Assembly (NCBI RefSeq): GCF_003614185.1
Contig: NZ_KZ987724.1
Location: forward strand, 2,553,791 to 2,617,790
Source: Paenibacillus aceti
GTDB lineage: Bacteria; Bacillota; Bacilli; Paenibacillales; Paenibacillaceae
Length of the DNA stretch: 64,000 nt
Reading direction: 5' to 3'
The notes under the pieces were generated by a model. The model ran no database searches and had not been told where the DNA came from. It was given only the letters and a program-made list of their open reading frames with translations. Positions 56,251 through 64,000 of the stretch are shown piece by piece. Position 1 is the first letter of the stretch; every line of letters starts with the position of its first letter. A program made the position numbers and the translations under genes.

Positions 56251-58017
56251 TTATAAGTATTGACGAGCAGTTTCATTCCGTAGTATTGTTCTAATCTTGG
56301 CCGTAAAGGCTGACTCCACTATGACATAAATAATTTGGATGATTATCAACACCCCAAATACAATGAAAGCATTCGTTTGAAATGGAATGTAGTCGCCTGT
56401 CTGTAAGGATAAGCTTCTCTGTATTTCTTTGCATATAGCTATGCTGGGGTATAGCATTAGCAAGAAGGCGATCATAAATATCGGTCTATAGATGCTTATC
56501 AGCATTTTGTTAATTTCTTTGGGGGTATACCCTAAAAAATCTAAAATCAGCATTTCTTTGGTGCTGTCCTGAAAATTAAGAAGTAACACTAAATAAATCA
56601 GTATGCCTCCGGCGACAATGCCAAGCAATTGATTGATAATCGCACTCATTTTATTGGAAACCACGTCCTTCTGAAGTGCGGACAACCGTTCCTCCTGGGT
56701 AATAACTGTCCCGATCCCGGGAGAGTTGATGCTATTACTGTAAAGTCCATTATATGATGATTCAGCTATCCCCATCCATTTGGCTAATTGTTTTTGTGAC
56801 AGATAGATGTGATGGGTTTCAGCATTTACCGCTACATCTGCAACCACAGCCGAATAGCTCTCACCGGATATTGCAATTATGATTATATCGCCTTGGTTCA
56901 GCCCATATACCTCTTGAAGCTCGGGGCCAATCAGTATTCCGTTACCGTCTGGTATAGATAATAGCTCACCATGTTTATCATAGAGCTCTAATAAACCACC
57001 TGTATGAGATAAACCGACGAACTGGTATGGAACTGGGGCATCGCTATGGCCGAGATATAAGGAAGCCGGGGTTTCCAAGTATATAAGTGCATCGGCATCG
57101 GTATAGTCTTCTGCTTTTTCTTGATAGGTCTCAGCAAATTTGATGTTATAGGAATAATGATGCCCTTCGGTCTGAGACTGGTAAACTTTATGGCTGCTCA
57201 TATATAGAGAAATACTCATGATGAAAAGACTTGTGCTGACGCCAACAGCAAGTATACTTAATAAAATGGTTGTAGGCTTGCGAAGCGCGATCCTTACAGG
57301 AAATTGTTTTCTGGCAGGCAAAATAGAAGCTATTTTATCAGATACCGAGGCAATGATTCGATTTTCTTTTTGCGTATCCGAGTTATTGATTAGTAAAGCA
57401 GCCTCTTTTTTGAGAAATACCTTACAGGAGAGTGCGGTTGTTCCGCATAATACAATGACGGCCAGGAAGACTCCGTTAAATATGTGGATGGCATGAATGC
57501 CTCTTGTTACATCAGTAATGCCGAAGGAAGCGGTGTAGTCTTGCAATAATACACCTGAGGCTGCCCAGCCTAAGCACATTCCTACGACCGTCGCCAAAAT
57601 GGACAATAAGCAAGTACAGGTCACGTAAGCCTTTATTATAGAAGAATTCTTAAAGCCTAAAGCCTTAAAAGTACCAATTTCCTGTTGATGCTGACTAAAA
57701 TAATGCTTGTAAAACAGAGATGTTACCAGAACAGTTATCAGCAAAAGACATATCAGGAATGTCGCAGCCAAGGACGCATTGGATCGCAAAGCAATCAGCA
57801 GGGCATGTTGTTCCTCTGACAGCGCTCCGCCACCGCCATATTGTGAAATAGTATTTAATCTATCCAAGTTCTTATCTACGGAAAACTGAACGAAGAAATA
57901 CATAAAAGAAGTTAGCATGATGAATAGAAAAATAAGCATGATGTAGCTCTTATTTTTGAATATGCTCCTTATGACTTCCTTGCAAAAAGGCCTTTCACGC
58001 CCTTGAATAATCAACAT
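56251..58017 (-). CDS. FtsX-like ABC transporter permease
   Basis: A permease of about 588 aa. One helix near the N-terminus (SYIMLIFLFIMLTSFMYFFV), three helices around 70-185 typical of an FtsX domain, a fourth-to-fifth group around 245-265, a large external segment (about 270-445), and a C-terminal FtsX triplet. The CDS stop abuts the stop of the convergent AraC gene. The start overlaps the ATPase gene by a few bases. Substrate unknown; related systems export peptides, antibiotics or lipids. Confidence 0.9.
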   Translation of the reverse strand: MLIIQGRERPFCKEVIRSIFKNKSYIMLIFLFIMLTSFMYFFVQFSVDKNLDRLNTISQYGGGGALSEEQHALLIALRSNASLAATFLICLLLITVLVTSLFYKHYFSQHQQEIGTFKALGFKNSSIIKAYVTCTCLLSILATVVGMCLGWAASGVLLQDYTASFGITDVTRGIHAIHIFNGVFLAVIVLCGTTALSCKVFLKKEAALLINNSDTQKENRIIASVSDKIASILPARKQFPVRIALRKPTTILLSILAVGVSTSLFIMSISLYMSSHKVYQSQTEGHHYSYNIKFAETYQEKAEDYTDADALIYLETPASLYLGHSDAPVPYQFVGLSHTGGLLELYDKHGELLSIPDGNGILIGPELQEVYGLNQGDIIIIAISGESYSAVVADVAVNAETHHIYLSQKQLAKWMGIAESSYNGLYSNSINSPGIGTVITQEERLSALQKDVVSNKMSAIINQLLGIVAGGILIYLVLLLNFQDSTKEMLILDFLGYTPKEINKMLISIYRPIFMIAFLLMLYPSIAICKEIQRSLSLQTGDYIPFQTNAFIVFGVLIIIQIIYVIVESAFTAKIRTILRNETARQYL

Positions 58018-58718
58018 GAAATCCCCCATCTAATTTCATCTGCACGAAGCGGATTTTCATTCCATCTGTCATTATGAATAAATCCGTCCTTCATCGTAAT
58101 TATGCGTTCAGCAGTATCTGCAATTTTTAGATTGTGAGTTACGAAAATAATCGTTATACCGTACTGCTTTTTTATGAGGTGCAGCAATTTCAAAACACGT
58201 AGGCTGTTTTCTTCGTCTAATGCTCCCGTAGCTTCATCACAAAACAGAATTTTAGGATTCTTAATGATCGCCCTGGCGATCGATGTTCTTTGCTGCTGTC
58301 CACCAGATAACTGCGAAGGGAATTTGTGCAAAATGTCATCAATTCCAAGCATCTCGGTAATATCCTTAAAGGGCAACGCTTTATTGCTTTGGGAAATTCC
58401 GATCCGAATGTTCTCAGCTACTGTTAAATTAGGGAGCAGCAGATAGTTTTGAAACACACTACTGATTTCATGCTTCTTAAATTTAGATAGCTGGCTATCA
58501 TTCAATGAGGTCACTTCTAAATCTTGATAGAATACTTTCCCTGATGTAGGACGTAACAGCCCCGCCATAATATTTAACAATGTAGTTTTGCCTGAACCGC
58601 TAGAACCGATAATTACATTAAAAGAATTGCGATAAATCGATAGATCTACACCTTTTAATACCGTTTCATGATGATTGAATTTCTTTATTATTTTTTCAGC
58701 TCTTATTAGGGTCTCCAC
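58011..58718 (-). CDS. ABC transporter ATP-binding protein (MacB/LolD class)
   Basis: A 235-aa ATPase. Walker A GSSGSGKTTLLN (about 37), signature LSGGQQQRTSIARAI (about 138), Walker B ILFCDEATGALD (about 160), H-loop IIFVTHN. It partners the FtsX-like permease, whose start it overlaps. Confidence 0.95.
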   Translation of the reverse strand: METLIRAEKIIKKFNHHETVLKGVDLSIYRNSFNVIIGSSGSGKTTLLNIMAGLLRPTSGKVFYQDLEVTSLNDSQLSKFKKHEISSVFQNYLLLPNLTVAENIRIGISQSNKALPFKDITEMLGIDDILHKFPSQLSGGQQQRTSIARAIIKNPKILFCDEATGALDEENSLRVLKLLHLIKKQYGITIIFVTHNLKIADTAERIITMKDGFIHNDRWNENPLRADEIRWGISC

Positions 58719-58746
58719 TTAAATCCCCCCGTTCCCGTTACATAGA

Positions 58747-59337
58747 TTAGCTTATTAATTTTTTTAGTAGCTCGATCTGCTCTTGAATCAAATTCGGTGA
58801 AATGGACGTACTCAGCGCCAAAATATTCAATCCTTCAAGTGTAATCACGATATGCCTTGCCGTTCTCTCAACGTCCTGTTCATCCAAATGCACAATTTCC
58901 TTCCGTCTAATGCCATAGAATAGAATTTCTGATAGAATGGCTACCGCATCATTAAAATATTGATCTAAAGTTTTCTGGGAACTTCTCTTTCCTTGGGACA
59001 GAAAGTATTCATAGACGGCTACTCTAATCGTATTTTGGGTATTTAATAATTCATTCTTCTGCGAGCTGAAAAACTCGTTTATCGTCTCTAAAGCACTTAC
59101 TTCATTTTTCATGCTCATCGCAAAATAAGAATAGTCCGCCTCTTTCCCCATTGCCAAAATATCCTCAAAAATCTGCTGTGTGGAACCATAATACTTGTAT
59201 AGTCCCCCTCGGCTTATGCCGCATTCTTCAACGATGTCTTTCATTGTTACAGTGGTATATCCTTCGCGAATGAAGACATTTGTGGCCTTCTCCAAGATGT
59301 ATTTCTTTTTCTCCATCGCTTTTGGTGTTAAAGACAT
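58747..59337 (-). CDS. TetR family regulator of the ABC exporter
   Basis: A repressor of about 196 aa. HTH VTMKDIVEECGISRGGLYKYY (about 30-50). The ATG at 59337 follows GGAGGG; the frame runs further to 59370 but that part overlaps the operator region. It is the first gene of a three-gene unit with the ABC ATPase and permease. Two strong palindromes lie in its promoter. Confidence 0.92.
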   Translation of the reverse strand: MSLTPKAMEKKKYILEKATNVFIREGYTTVTMKDIVEECGISRGGLYKYYGSTQQIFEDILAMGKEADYSYFAMSMKNEVSALETINEFFSSQKNELLNTQNTIRVAVYEYFLSQGKRSSQKTLDQYFNDAVAILSEILFYGIRRKEIVHLDEQDVERTARHIVITLEGLNILALSTSISPNLIQEQIELLKKLIS

Positions 59338-59360
59338 ATAGGGCTCCCTCCAATATCGAA

Positions 59361-59418
59361 AAAGTGACACATGTGTCGATAATCATAATTTACGACACGC
59401 GTGTCACTTTGTCAAGAT
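59361..59418 (-). promoter_or_regulatory. TetR-controlled promoter with twin operators
   Basis: Two perfect 12-bp palindromes, GACACATGTGTC (59366-59377) and GACACGCGTGTC (59394-59405), are enclosed by longer arms AAAGTGACAC/GTGTCACTTT (59361-59370 and 59401-59410). On the minus strand a consensus -35 TTGACA and a -10 TAAATT, 17 bp apart, place the outer operator inside the promoter spacer. Autorepression is strongly suggested. Confidence 0.8.
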
Positions 59419-59423
59419 GCATA

Positions 59424-59527
59424 ACGGAAATGAGGTACGCTATTTAGCGAGAACAGGCTGCTTCTCTACGGGATCAACCCACAGGAAACAGCCTGTTCGT
59501 GTCAGAACGCTATTTTCACGTCGCCAA
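59424..59527. repeat. Short inverted-repeat element between the TetR and GntR genes
   Basis: The stem GAACAGGCTG ... CAGCCTGTTC is flanked by ACGCTATTTA and AACGCTATTT motifs. It resembles the TAACGAAAC/AACGCTATT element family. It may terminate the minus-strand operon upstream or simply be a repeat. Confidence 0.55.
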
Positions 59528-59528
59528 G

Positions 59529-60242
59529 TTACATTTCATAATTCACCACATAATTCTGTAGTGCTGTGTTGTAGTAGCCTACGCTGAACTCGATGAGTCT
59601 TCCCAGCAGATCATACGAGTAACGCAGCCGCTCTAAGGCTGGGGTTCCAGCCGTTAGCTGCAAGGCTTGCAGCACCGGCTCCGGCGGTACAGTAACTCCG
59701 AACTCGTCACGAAGCTTGTCGAGACTGAGCTCCCGTTCCTCCAGCAGCTCATATAGGGACCCCGCATCCAAATCCTCCAGACTGATCGATCCCGCCTCTG
59801 AAATCAGATAATGCGTATAGTGGATATAAGGACTACCATCCAAATAATAGATCCGTTCCAAACATAGGCACTGCTTCCCGAACCGACGATATAACTCGCT
59901 GTCCGCATCGTTCTGGATCATCTCGGCGCGGAGCCATTTTTTCTCGATACGATGCCCCTGCTCCACCAGAATCTCGGTAAAGTGCTTCCACTTGGACAGC
60001 TTGGACGCAGCTCTATTGCGGATCACCTTCGTTCCCCGCCCGCTGCTCTTCTCGACATAGCCCTCCTGGGCCAGCTCCTGGATCGCATTGCGAACGGTAA
60101 TCTTGCTGACAGCAAACTCCTGCTCCAGCTGCGGCTCGGAAGGGATATTCTCGCCCAAAGGATATACGCCGTGCAGAATCCGTTCTTTGATTATATTTTT
60201 AATTTGCAAATAGAGGGGTTTATCTTTACGGGACAAGCTCAA
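59529..60242 (-). CDS. GntR family regulator with UTRA domain
   Basis: A 237-aa regulator. N-terminal winged HTH (about 10-75; IPSEPQLEQEFAVSKITVRNAIQEL) and C-terminal UTRA effector domain (about 95-235; CLERIYYLDGSPYIHYTHYL). Last gene of the glucosaminate-type operon, so it probably represses that operon in response to a sugar acid phosphate. TTG start. Confidence 0.93.
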   Translation of the reverse strand: MSLSRKDKPLYLQIKNIIKERILHGVYPLGENIPSEPQLEQEFAVSKITVRNAIQELAQEGYVEKSSGRGTKVIRNRAASKLSKWKHFTEILVEQGHRIEKKWLRAEMIQNDADSELYRRFGKQCLCLERIYYLDGSPYIHYTHYLISEAGSISLEDLDAGSLYELLEERELSLDKLRDEFGVTVPPEPVLQALQLTAGTPALERLRYSYDLLGRLIEFSVGYYNTALQNYVVNYEM

Positions 60243-60253
60243 CTGTCGTTCAA

Positions 60254-61270
60254 CTACCTTTCTACGTCACCTGCGGATGCCGTCATTGCTCGCAGCACCT
60301 CCGGCTCGGAAGCCATCGGCGTATCCCCGGACACTGTATGGGCCAGCATCGCTGCGGCTGCGGCGAACTTAACTGTCTTCTCCAGCTCGAAGCCCTCCAG
60401 CACGCCATGGATAATTCCGCTGGCATAGGCATCTCCAGCCCCTATTCTATCATAGACGGAAAAGGTCAGCCTATCCGAATAAGCAAAGCGACCGTCTCGC
60501 AAAAGAAACCCGCGCAAAGAATGCTCATTACTGCTATGAATGGATCGATGAGTTCCGGCAATTACAGAGATTTGATAACGCTCCGCCACCTGTGGCAGCA
60601 GCTCCTCAAGCTGATCCTCGCGCTGCTCCTTGGTCGTGCTCATGCCAAGCGTATGCAGCGCATCCTGTTCATTCATCATCACGATGTCTGACAGCTCCAG
60701 CATTTCCTCATAATGCGGCTTGGCCTTGACATGGCCGTCTTCTCCCCACAAGGAAGGCCTGTAATTGCAATCGAAGATCACTGTCCCGCCGCGCTGCTTG
60801 ACCGCCTGGGCCAAGGCTTTTATATGCTGCCGCACCCCGTCGTTCATCGCCAGAGCTATGCCGCAAAAATGCAGCGCATCGATTTCTCCGGCAATCGCTT
60901 CATAATCATAGGCATCCGCCGGAGCTGTATTGAAGCTGCTCTCCAGTCGATTCGTATACGTCACCCGGCTCGGTCTGGCGCCGAATCCATTTTCGAGGAA
61001 GTAAAGGCCTATATATTTTCCGTTTCGTTGAACCAAGGAAGTATCGATCCACAGCTTGCGCAAGTAAGCCTCGGCTGCATCGCCAAGCCCATTCTCCGGC
61101 AATCTCGTAATCAGTTTCCCTTGATGCCCGTAGCGAGCCAGTGCTGACACCACATTAACGCCAGTTCCGGAAAAAGAATAGTTCAGTGTGCTTGCTTGCG
61201 ACAGCAAATCATAGCCCGGCACCTGCAGCCGCATCATCACTTCGCCAAAGGCAGCGATACGCTTAGGCAT
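60254..61270 (-). CDS. PfkB family kinase, 2-keto-3-deoxygluconate kinase type
   Basis: A 338-aa ribokinase-fold kinase. N-terminal AFGEVMMRLQ, FSGTGVNVVSALARYGH, and the anion-hole signature DRIGAGDAYASGIIHG near the C-terminus. In context with a KDPG-type aldolase and an ammonia lyase it probably makes 2-keto-3-deoxy-6-phosphogluconate from KDG. It overlaps the aldolase stop by 8 bp. Confidence 0.9.
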   Translation of the reverse strand: MPKRIAAFGEVMMRLQVPGYDLLSQASTLNYSFSGTGVNVVSALARYGHQGKLITRLPENGLGDAAEAYLRKLWIDTSLVQRNGKYIGLYFLENGFGARPSRVTYTNRLESSFNTAPADAYDYEAIAGEIDALHFCGIALAMNDGVRQHIKALAQAVKQRGGTVIFDCNYRPSLWGEDGHVKAKPHYEEMLELSDIVMMNEQDALHTLGMSTTKEQREDQLEELLPQVAERYQISVIAGTHRSIHSSNEHSLRGFLLRDGRFAYSDRLTFSVYDRIGAGDAYASGIIHGVLEGFELEKTVKFAAAAAMLAHTVSGDTPMASEPEVLRAMTASAGDVER

Positions 61271-62018
61271 ATTGATCCGCCAGCCTCTTCATAATCGCGG
61301 TCAGCTCGCGTACTTGCTCGGTATTAGTCTTTCCTGTATCTTTATCGATAATCGAGGAGTACACATGCGGGATAACCTGCTTCACTCCAGCTTCCAGGGC
61401 AATCGACAGAATCGGCTCAAAATTGTCCATATCAATCCCGCCGGTCGGCTCCAGTGCGAAGCCCTCTTCAGCACAGGCTACCGCCAGCGCGCGATACTCC
61501 TCTTCACGGCTCAGACCCTGCATCGGGAAGTATTTCAGCGCGTTACCGCCCATGTCTCTGACTAGAGCAATCGCCGATTTCACCGGCACAATCGCCTGGT
61601 CAGTTGCGGCCGCACTGATCGGTCCTGTGGAAATATTAACGAAGCCTGGCTGCCCGCAAGGGGAGACGAGGCTGTTGATCCAGCTGTCCTTATCGCCCAG
61701 ATTGGCGCGTGTTGCTCCTACTGCCGGGAACACTTGATTGATATGGCTGCCCGGGTAATGCTTCACTATTTTTGCCACGACTGCTGCCTGGCGGTTATCC
61801 CCCGCTCCGAGCCCGATAGACACCGCTTCCTCAATCCCGCTGCCATGTTGTTTCATCGACTCGACAGCTTCTTCCACGGAGGAATAGTTTTTGGAGAGAA
61901 CGCCGACCAGGACATAGCCTTCCGCCGCTTCGAAAATCTCCTTCGCATTGGCAACATCCTTCGCCAGCACATTCAGGGCCACACGCCCTCTATAGAAACG
62001 CTTATCAATTAGAGCCAT
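61263..62018 (-). CDS. dgaF: 2-dehydro-3-deoxy-phosphogluconate aldolase, DgaF family
   Basis: A 251-aa aldolase (KDPG to pyruvate + glyceraldehyde-3-phosphate) of the DgaF family. Typical segments: RVALNVLAKDVANAKEIF, VSIGLGAGDNRQA, FPAVGATRANL, KYFPMQGL (Schiff-base lysine candidate) and LEPTGGIDMDNF. It follows dgaE with a 1-bp gap. Confidence 0.93.
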   Translation of the reverse strand: MALIDKRFYRGRVALNVLAKDVANAKEIFEAAEGYVLVGVLSKNYSSVEEAVESMKQHGSGIEEAVSIGLGAGDNRQAAVVAKIVKHYPGSHINQVFPAVGATRANLGDKDSWINSLVSPCGQPGFVNISTGPISAAATDQAIVPVKSAIALVRDMGGNALKYFPMQGLSREEEYRALAVACAEEGFALEPTGGIDMDNFEPILSIALEAGVKQVIPHVYSSIIDKDTGKTNTEQVRELTAIMKRLADQYA

Positions 62019-62019
62019 C

Positions 62020-63123
62020 TTATTTACCTCCTGCTAATTCACGGATTCTGGATTCAATAACGTGGATATCATCGCCTAACAGCGGGCGCGGATCGATATC
62101 GAAATAGCCTTGTCTTACCCCGTAATCCCGTGTATATACGGCAATGTCTCCATCCTTGAGACCTGCTACTACATCCTTGGCTGTTACGCCAGCTTGCTGC
62201 GGATCAATTTGTACTCTAGCCCGGAAAATAGCCCGTCCCGCCTCATCCTGCACGATTGTAACTTGGATTCCGGCTAGCTCGTTCAACGGCATTAACACTT
62301 GCAGGGCTTCTTTTTCCTGTTCACTATGGTCTTCCTTCACCATGTATTCATCCAGCGCCTGCAGCAGGCCGAAGGATGTCTCCTTCCCGACCTTCATGCT
62401 GCGGCCGATGCCTGACAATTGCACCTTCACCCATTCGATATAGGTACGTTTGCCAGCCACAATGCCTGAGGTCGGGCCTTCGATCGCTTTGGAGCCGCTA
62501 TAAATGGCCAGATCAGAGCACTTCACGTATTTCTGCAGATCCTCCTCAGCAGCCGCATCCACAATAAGCGGAACTCCGTTGCGCTGTGCCACCGTCCACG
62601 CCTCTTCAACCGAGATCATGTTCTTCTGTACAGCATGATGTGATTTTACATATAAAATAGCTGCGGTCTTGTCGGAAATCGCGTCTTCGATATGCTCAGC
62701 GCGGCCTTCATTGGCATAGCCGACCTCAACCAGTTTGCCGCCGCCCAGATAGACCATCGTCTCCACCGGAGCGCCGTATTGTACATTGTGGCCTTTGAGA
62801 ATAATGATCTCATTCTGATAGATCGCTTCCTGATGAAGCCGCTCGCTGGGGCGTCGCTTCCCCTTGGTGACGATCCCGGCGACAGAGAGCGCGATTCCGC
62901 TGGACGCCGAATTGACGACAACCGCCGCTTCCGAGCCTAAGATCCCGGCAATGTGGTCTCCGGCTTTATCGACCAGATCGGCGATTTCCACATAGCTCTG
63001 CCCACCCTGCTTCATAGCCTCCATCACGGTATCGCTCGGTGCGGATACGCCAAGAATGCTCATGCGCCCACTGGCATTGATGACACGCTTAAGGCCGTAC
63101 TTCGCATTTAATGAATGTCCCAT
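62020..63123 (-). CDS. dgaE: D-glucosaminate-6-phosphate ammonia lyase family protein (DgaE-like)
   Basis: A 367-aa PLP enzyme of the SelA/DgaE group. It would remove ammonia from a 2-amino sugar acid phosphate to give KDPG. Motifs: RVINASGRMSILGVS, AAVVVNSASSGIALSVAG, LIVDAAAEEDLQKY, and the PLP-lysine region DLAIYSGSKAIEGPTSG (Lys about 214). It overlaps the upstream amidohydrolase gene by 35 bp. Confidence 0.93.
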   Translation of the reverse strand: MGHSLNAKYGLKRVINASGRMSILGVSAPSDTVMEAMKQGGQSYVEIADLVDKAGDHIAGILGSEAAVVVNSASSGIALSVAGIVTKGKRRPSERLHQEAIYQNEIIILKGHNVQYGAPVETMVYLGGGKLVEVGYANEGRAEHIEDAISDKTAAILYVKSHHAVQKNMISVEEAWTVAQRNGVPLIVDAAAEEDLQKYVKCSDLAIYSGSKAIEGPTSGIVAGKRTYIEWVKVQLSGIGRSMKVGKETSFGLLQALDEYMVKEDHSEQEKEALQVLMPLNELAGIQVTIVQDEAGRAIFRARVQIDPQQAGVTAKDVVAGLKDGDIAVYTRDYGVRQGYFDIDPRPLLGDDIHVIESRIRELAGGK

Positions 63124-64000
63124 TCGTATACACTCCTTTGGCTTTGATGAGCTGATTCGTCGTCCGCTGCTCCCCTTCCGAATCGGTCAGTATGGCGGAT
63201 TCCTGCTCCAGACTGAATAGCGTTAAGTTGGCCACATCTCCGGTGCGGATGCGTCCAAGATCTGGCCGACCCAGCCATTCGGCAGCATTCGTCGTAACAG
63301 CCGCGATGATCTGTTCGAGCGGATAGCCGAGCAGCAGAAATTTAGATAGCACATTGGCCATACTGTACACAGGGCCGTTCAACCGGTTGCCGCGGTATAT
63401 GTCCGTGCTGATCGTATTCGGCGAAATGCCGTATTGCTTGGCCGCTTCAGCTACTTGGAAGGAGAAGCTGGCTGTCCCATGGCCCACATCCAGATGTACG
63501 CCCCGGGCTACCGCCTCCTGCAGTACCTGGAGCGGCTGTCCCTGCTCATCGAACAGTTTGTTCTTCTTGCCATTTAAATAGTGCGTAATAATATCTTTTC
63601 GCTCTAATAATGGAATTACCTCCGTAATGTCCGGAGGAGCTGAGCCGATATGCACCATTAACGGCAATTCCGTCTCGATCGATAATCTCCGCGCCGTCTG
63701 CAGCGGCTTGACGCCATTCCCGCCGACCACGCTGTTACTGATCCGCGCCTTCAGGCCGACGATTACATCGCTGAACGTATCGACAGAAGCGAGCACCTTG
63801 CCGCGGTCAATCCACTCGAGATTAGACAGCTCGTCGATTCTTTTGAGGCCGATCCGCGAAATGTTCAGGAACGCGAACAGGTTGGTCATCGCTTCCTGGC
63901 TGCTCCGGGCCAGATCCATGATCCGGTCCGCCCCGCAACTCCCGGCATCGACGATCGTCGTAACGCCCTGCTTCACGCCGATCTCATCAATCTCGTCCCC
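63089..64000 (-). CDS. Amidohydrolase/deacetylase family protein, partial
   Basis: C-terminal 303 residues of a metal-dependent amidohydrolase; the frame is open to the right edge. Visible motifs: GVTTIVDAGSCGAD, LPLMVHIGSAPPD (metal His), DIITHYLNGK (His), LDVGHGTASFSF and TISTDIYRGNRLNG (Asp). In related operons this family sits beside DgaE/DgaF and is thought to deacetylate or open an amino-sugar-acid derivative. Confidence 0.9.
   Translation of the reverse strand, partial: GDEIDEIGVKQGVTTIVDAGSCGADRIMDLARSSQEAMTNLFAFLNISRIGLKRIDELSNLEWIDRGKVLASVDTFSDVIVGLKARISNSVVGGNGVKPLQTARRLSIETELPLMVHIGSAPPDITEVIPLLERKDIITHYLNGKKNKLFDEQGQPLQVLQEAVARGVHLDVGHGTASFSFQVAEAAKQYGISPNTISTDIYRGNRLNGPVYSMANVLSKFLLLGYPLEQIIAAVTTNAAEWLGRPDLGRIRTGDVANLTLFSLEQESAILTDSEGEQRTTNQLIKAKGVYTNGTFIKCEVRP

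Overview
The window looks like a chromosomal segment of a Paenibacillus-type Firmicute. Gram-positive ribosome binding sites (AGGAGG-like) precede most genes. The window also holds SLH surface proteins, ABC sugar importers with LacI and AraC regulators, a CdaR-type regulator, a YtoI-like protein and many hairpin-rich dispersed intergenic repeats. No rRNA or tRNA genes were seen.

Left end (1-8026): the C-terminal part of an M13 metallopeptidase, a 423-bp tandem duplication, and a very long type I-C CRISPR array of 81 repeats and 80 spacers, plus one detached repeat copy. The array reads on the minus strand with its leader on the right. No cas gene is present in the window. Spacer duplications and a duplicated trailer show that the array has been remodelled by recombination. 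Next to the leader is a two-gene surface-protein operon (SLH protein plus a 1088-aa secreted protein).

12.6-27 kb: a GH42 beta-galactosidase divergent from an AraC regulator. Then comes a five-gene minus-strand cluster (ACAD10/11-type acyl-CoA dehydrogenase, SDR, APH-type kinase, acyl-CoA synthetase, TetR) whose gene set resembles the levulinate/4-hydroxyacyl-CoA (Lva) pathway. It is followed by a YtoI-like HTH-DRTGG-CBS protein and a glyoxylate-shunt operon (small zinc-finger protein, aceA, aceB, 60-aa protein). YtoI and the aceA operon share a TTATATARC promoter motif, which suggests a regulator-target link.

27-38 kb: a minus-strand two-component system, a membrane-anchored protein, and an iron/phosphonate-class ABC importer with two paralogous membrane-anchored binding proteins. 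Then a CdaR-like regulator converges on a glycerate kinase that has a cre-like site at its promoter.

38-49.6 kb: a sugar operon (two permeases, binding lipoprotein, BadF-type kinase, GH4 phospho-glycosidase) under a LacI regulator, a PHP phosphatase, a second close LacI paralogue, and a group II intron inserted at the edge of a dispersed repeat.

49.7-64 kb: an aldo/keto reductase pseudogene; an L-fucose operon (fucI, fucA, RhaB-type kinase, fucU) with a nearby AraC regulator; a TetR-controlled FtsX-type ABC transporter; and a D-glucosaminate-type operon (amidohydrolase, dgaE, dgaF, kdgK-like kinase, GntR) that runs off the right edge.
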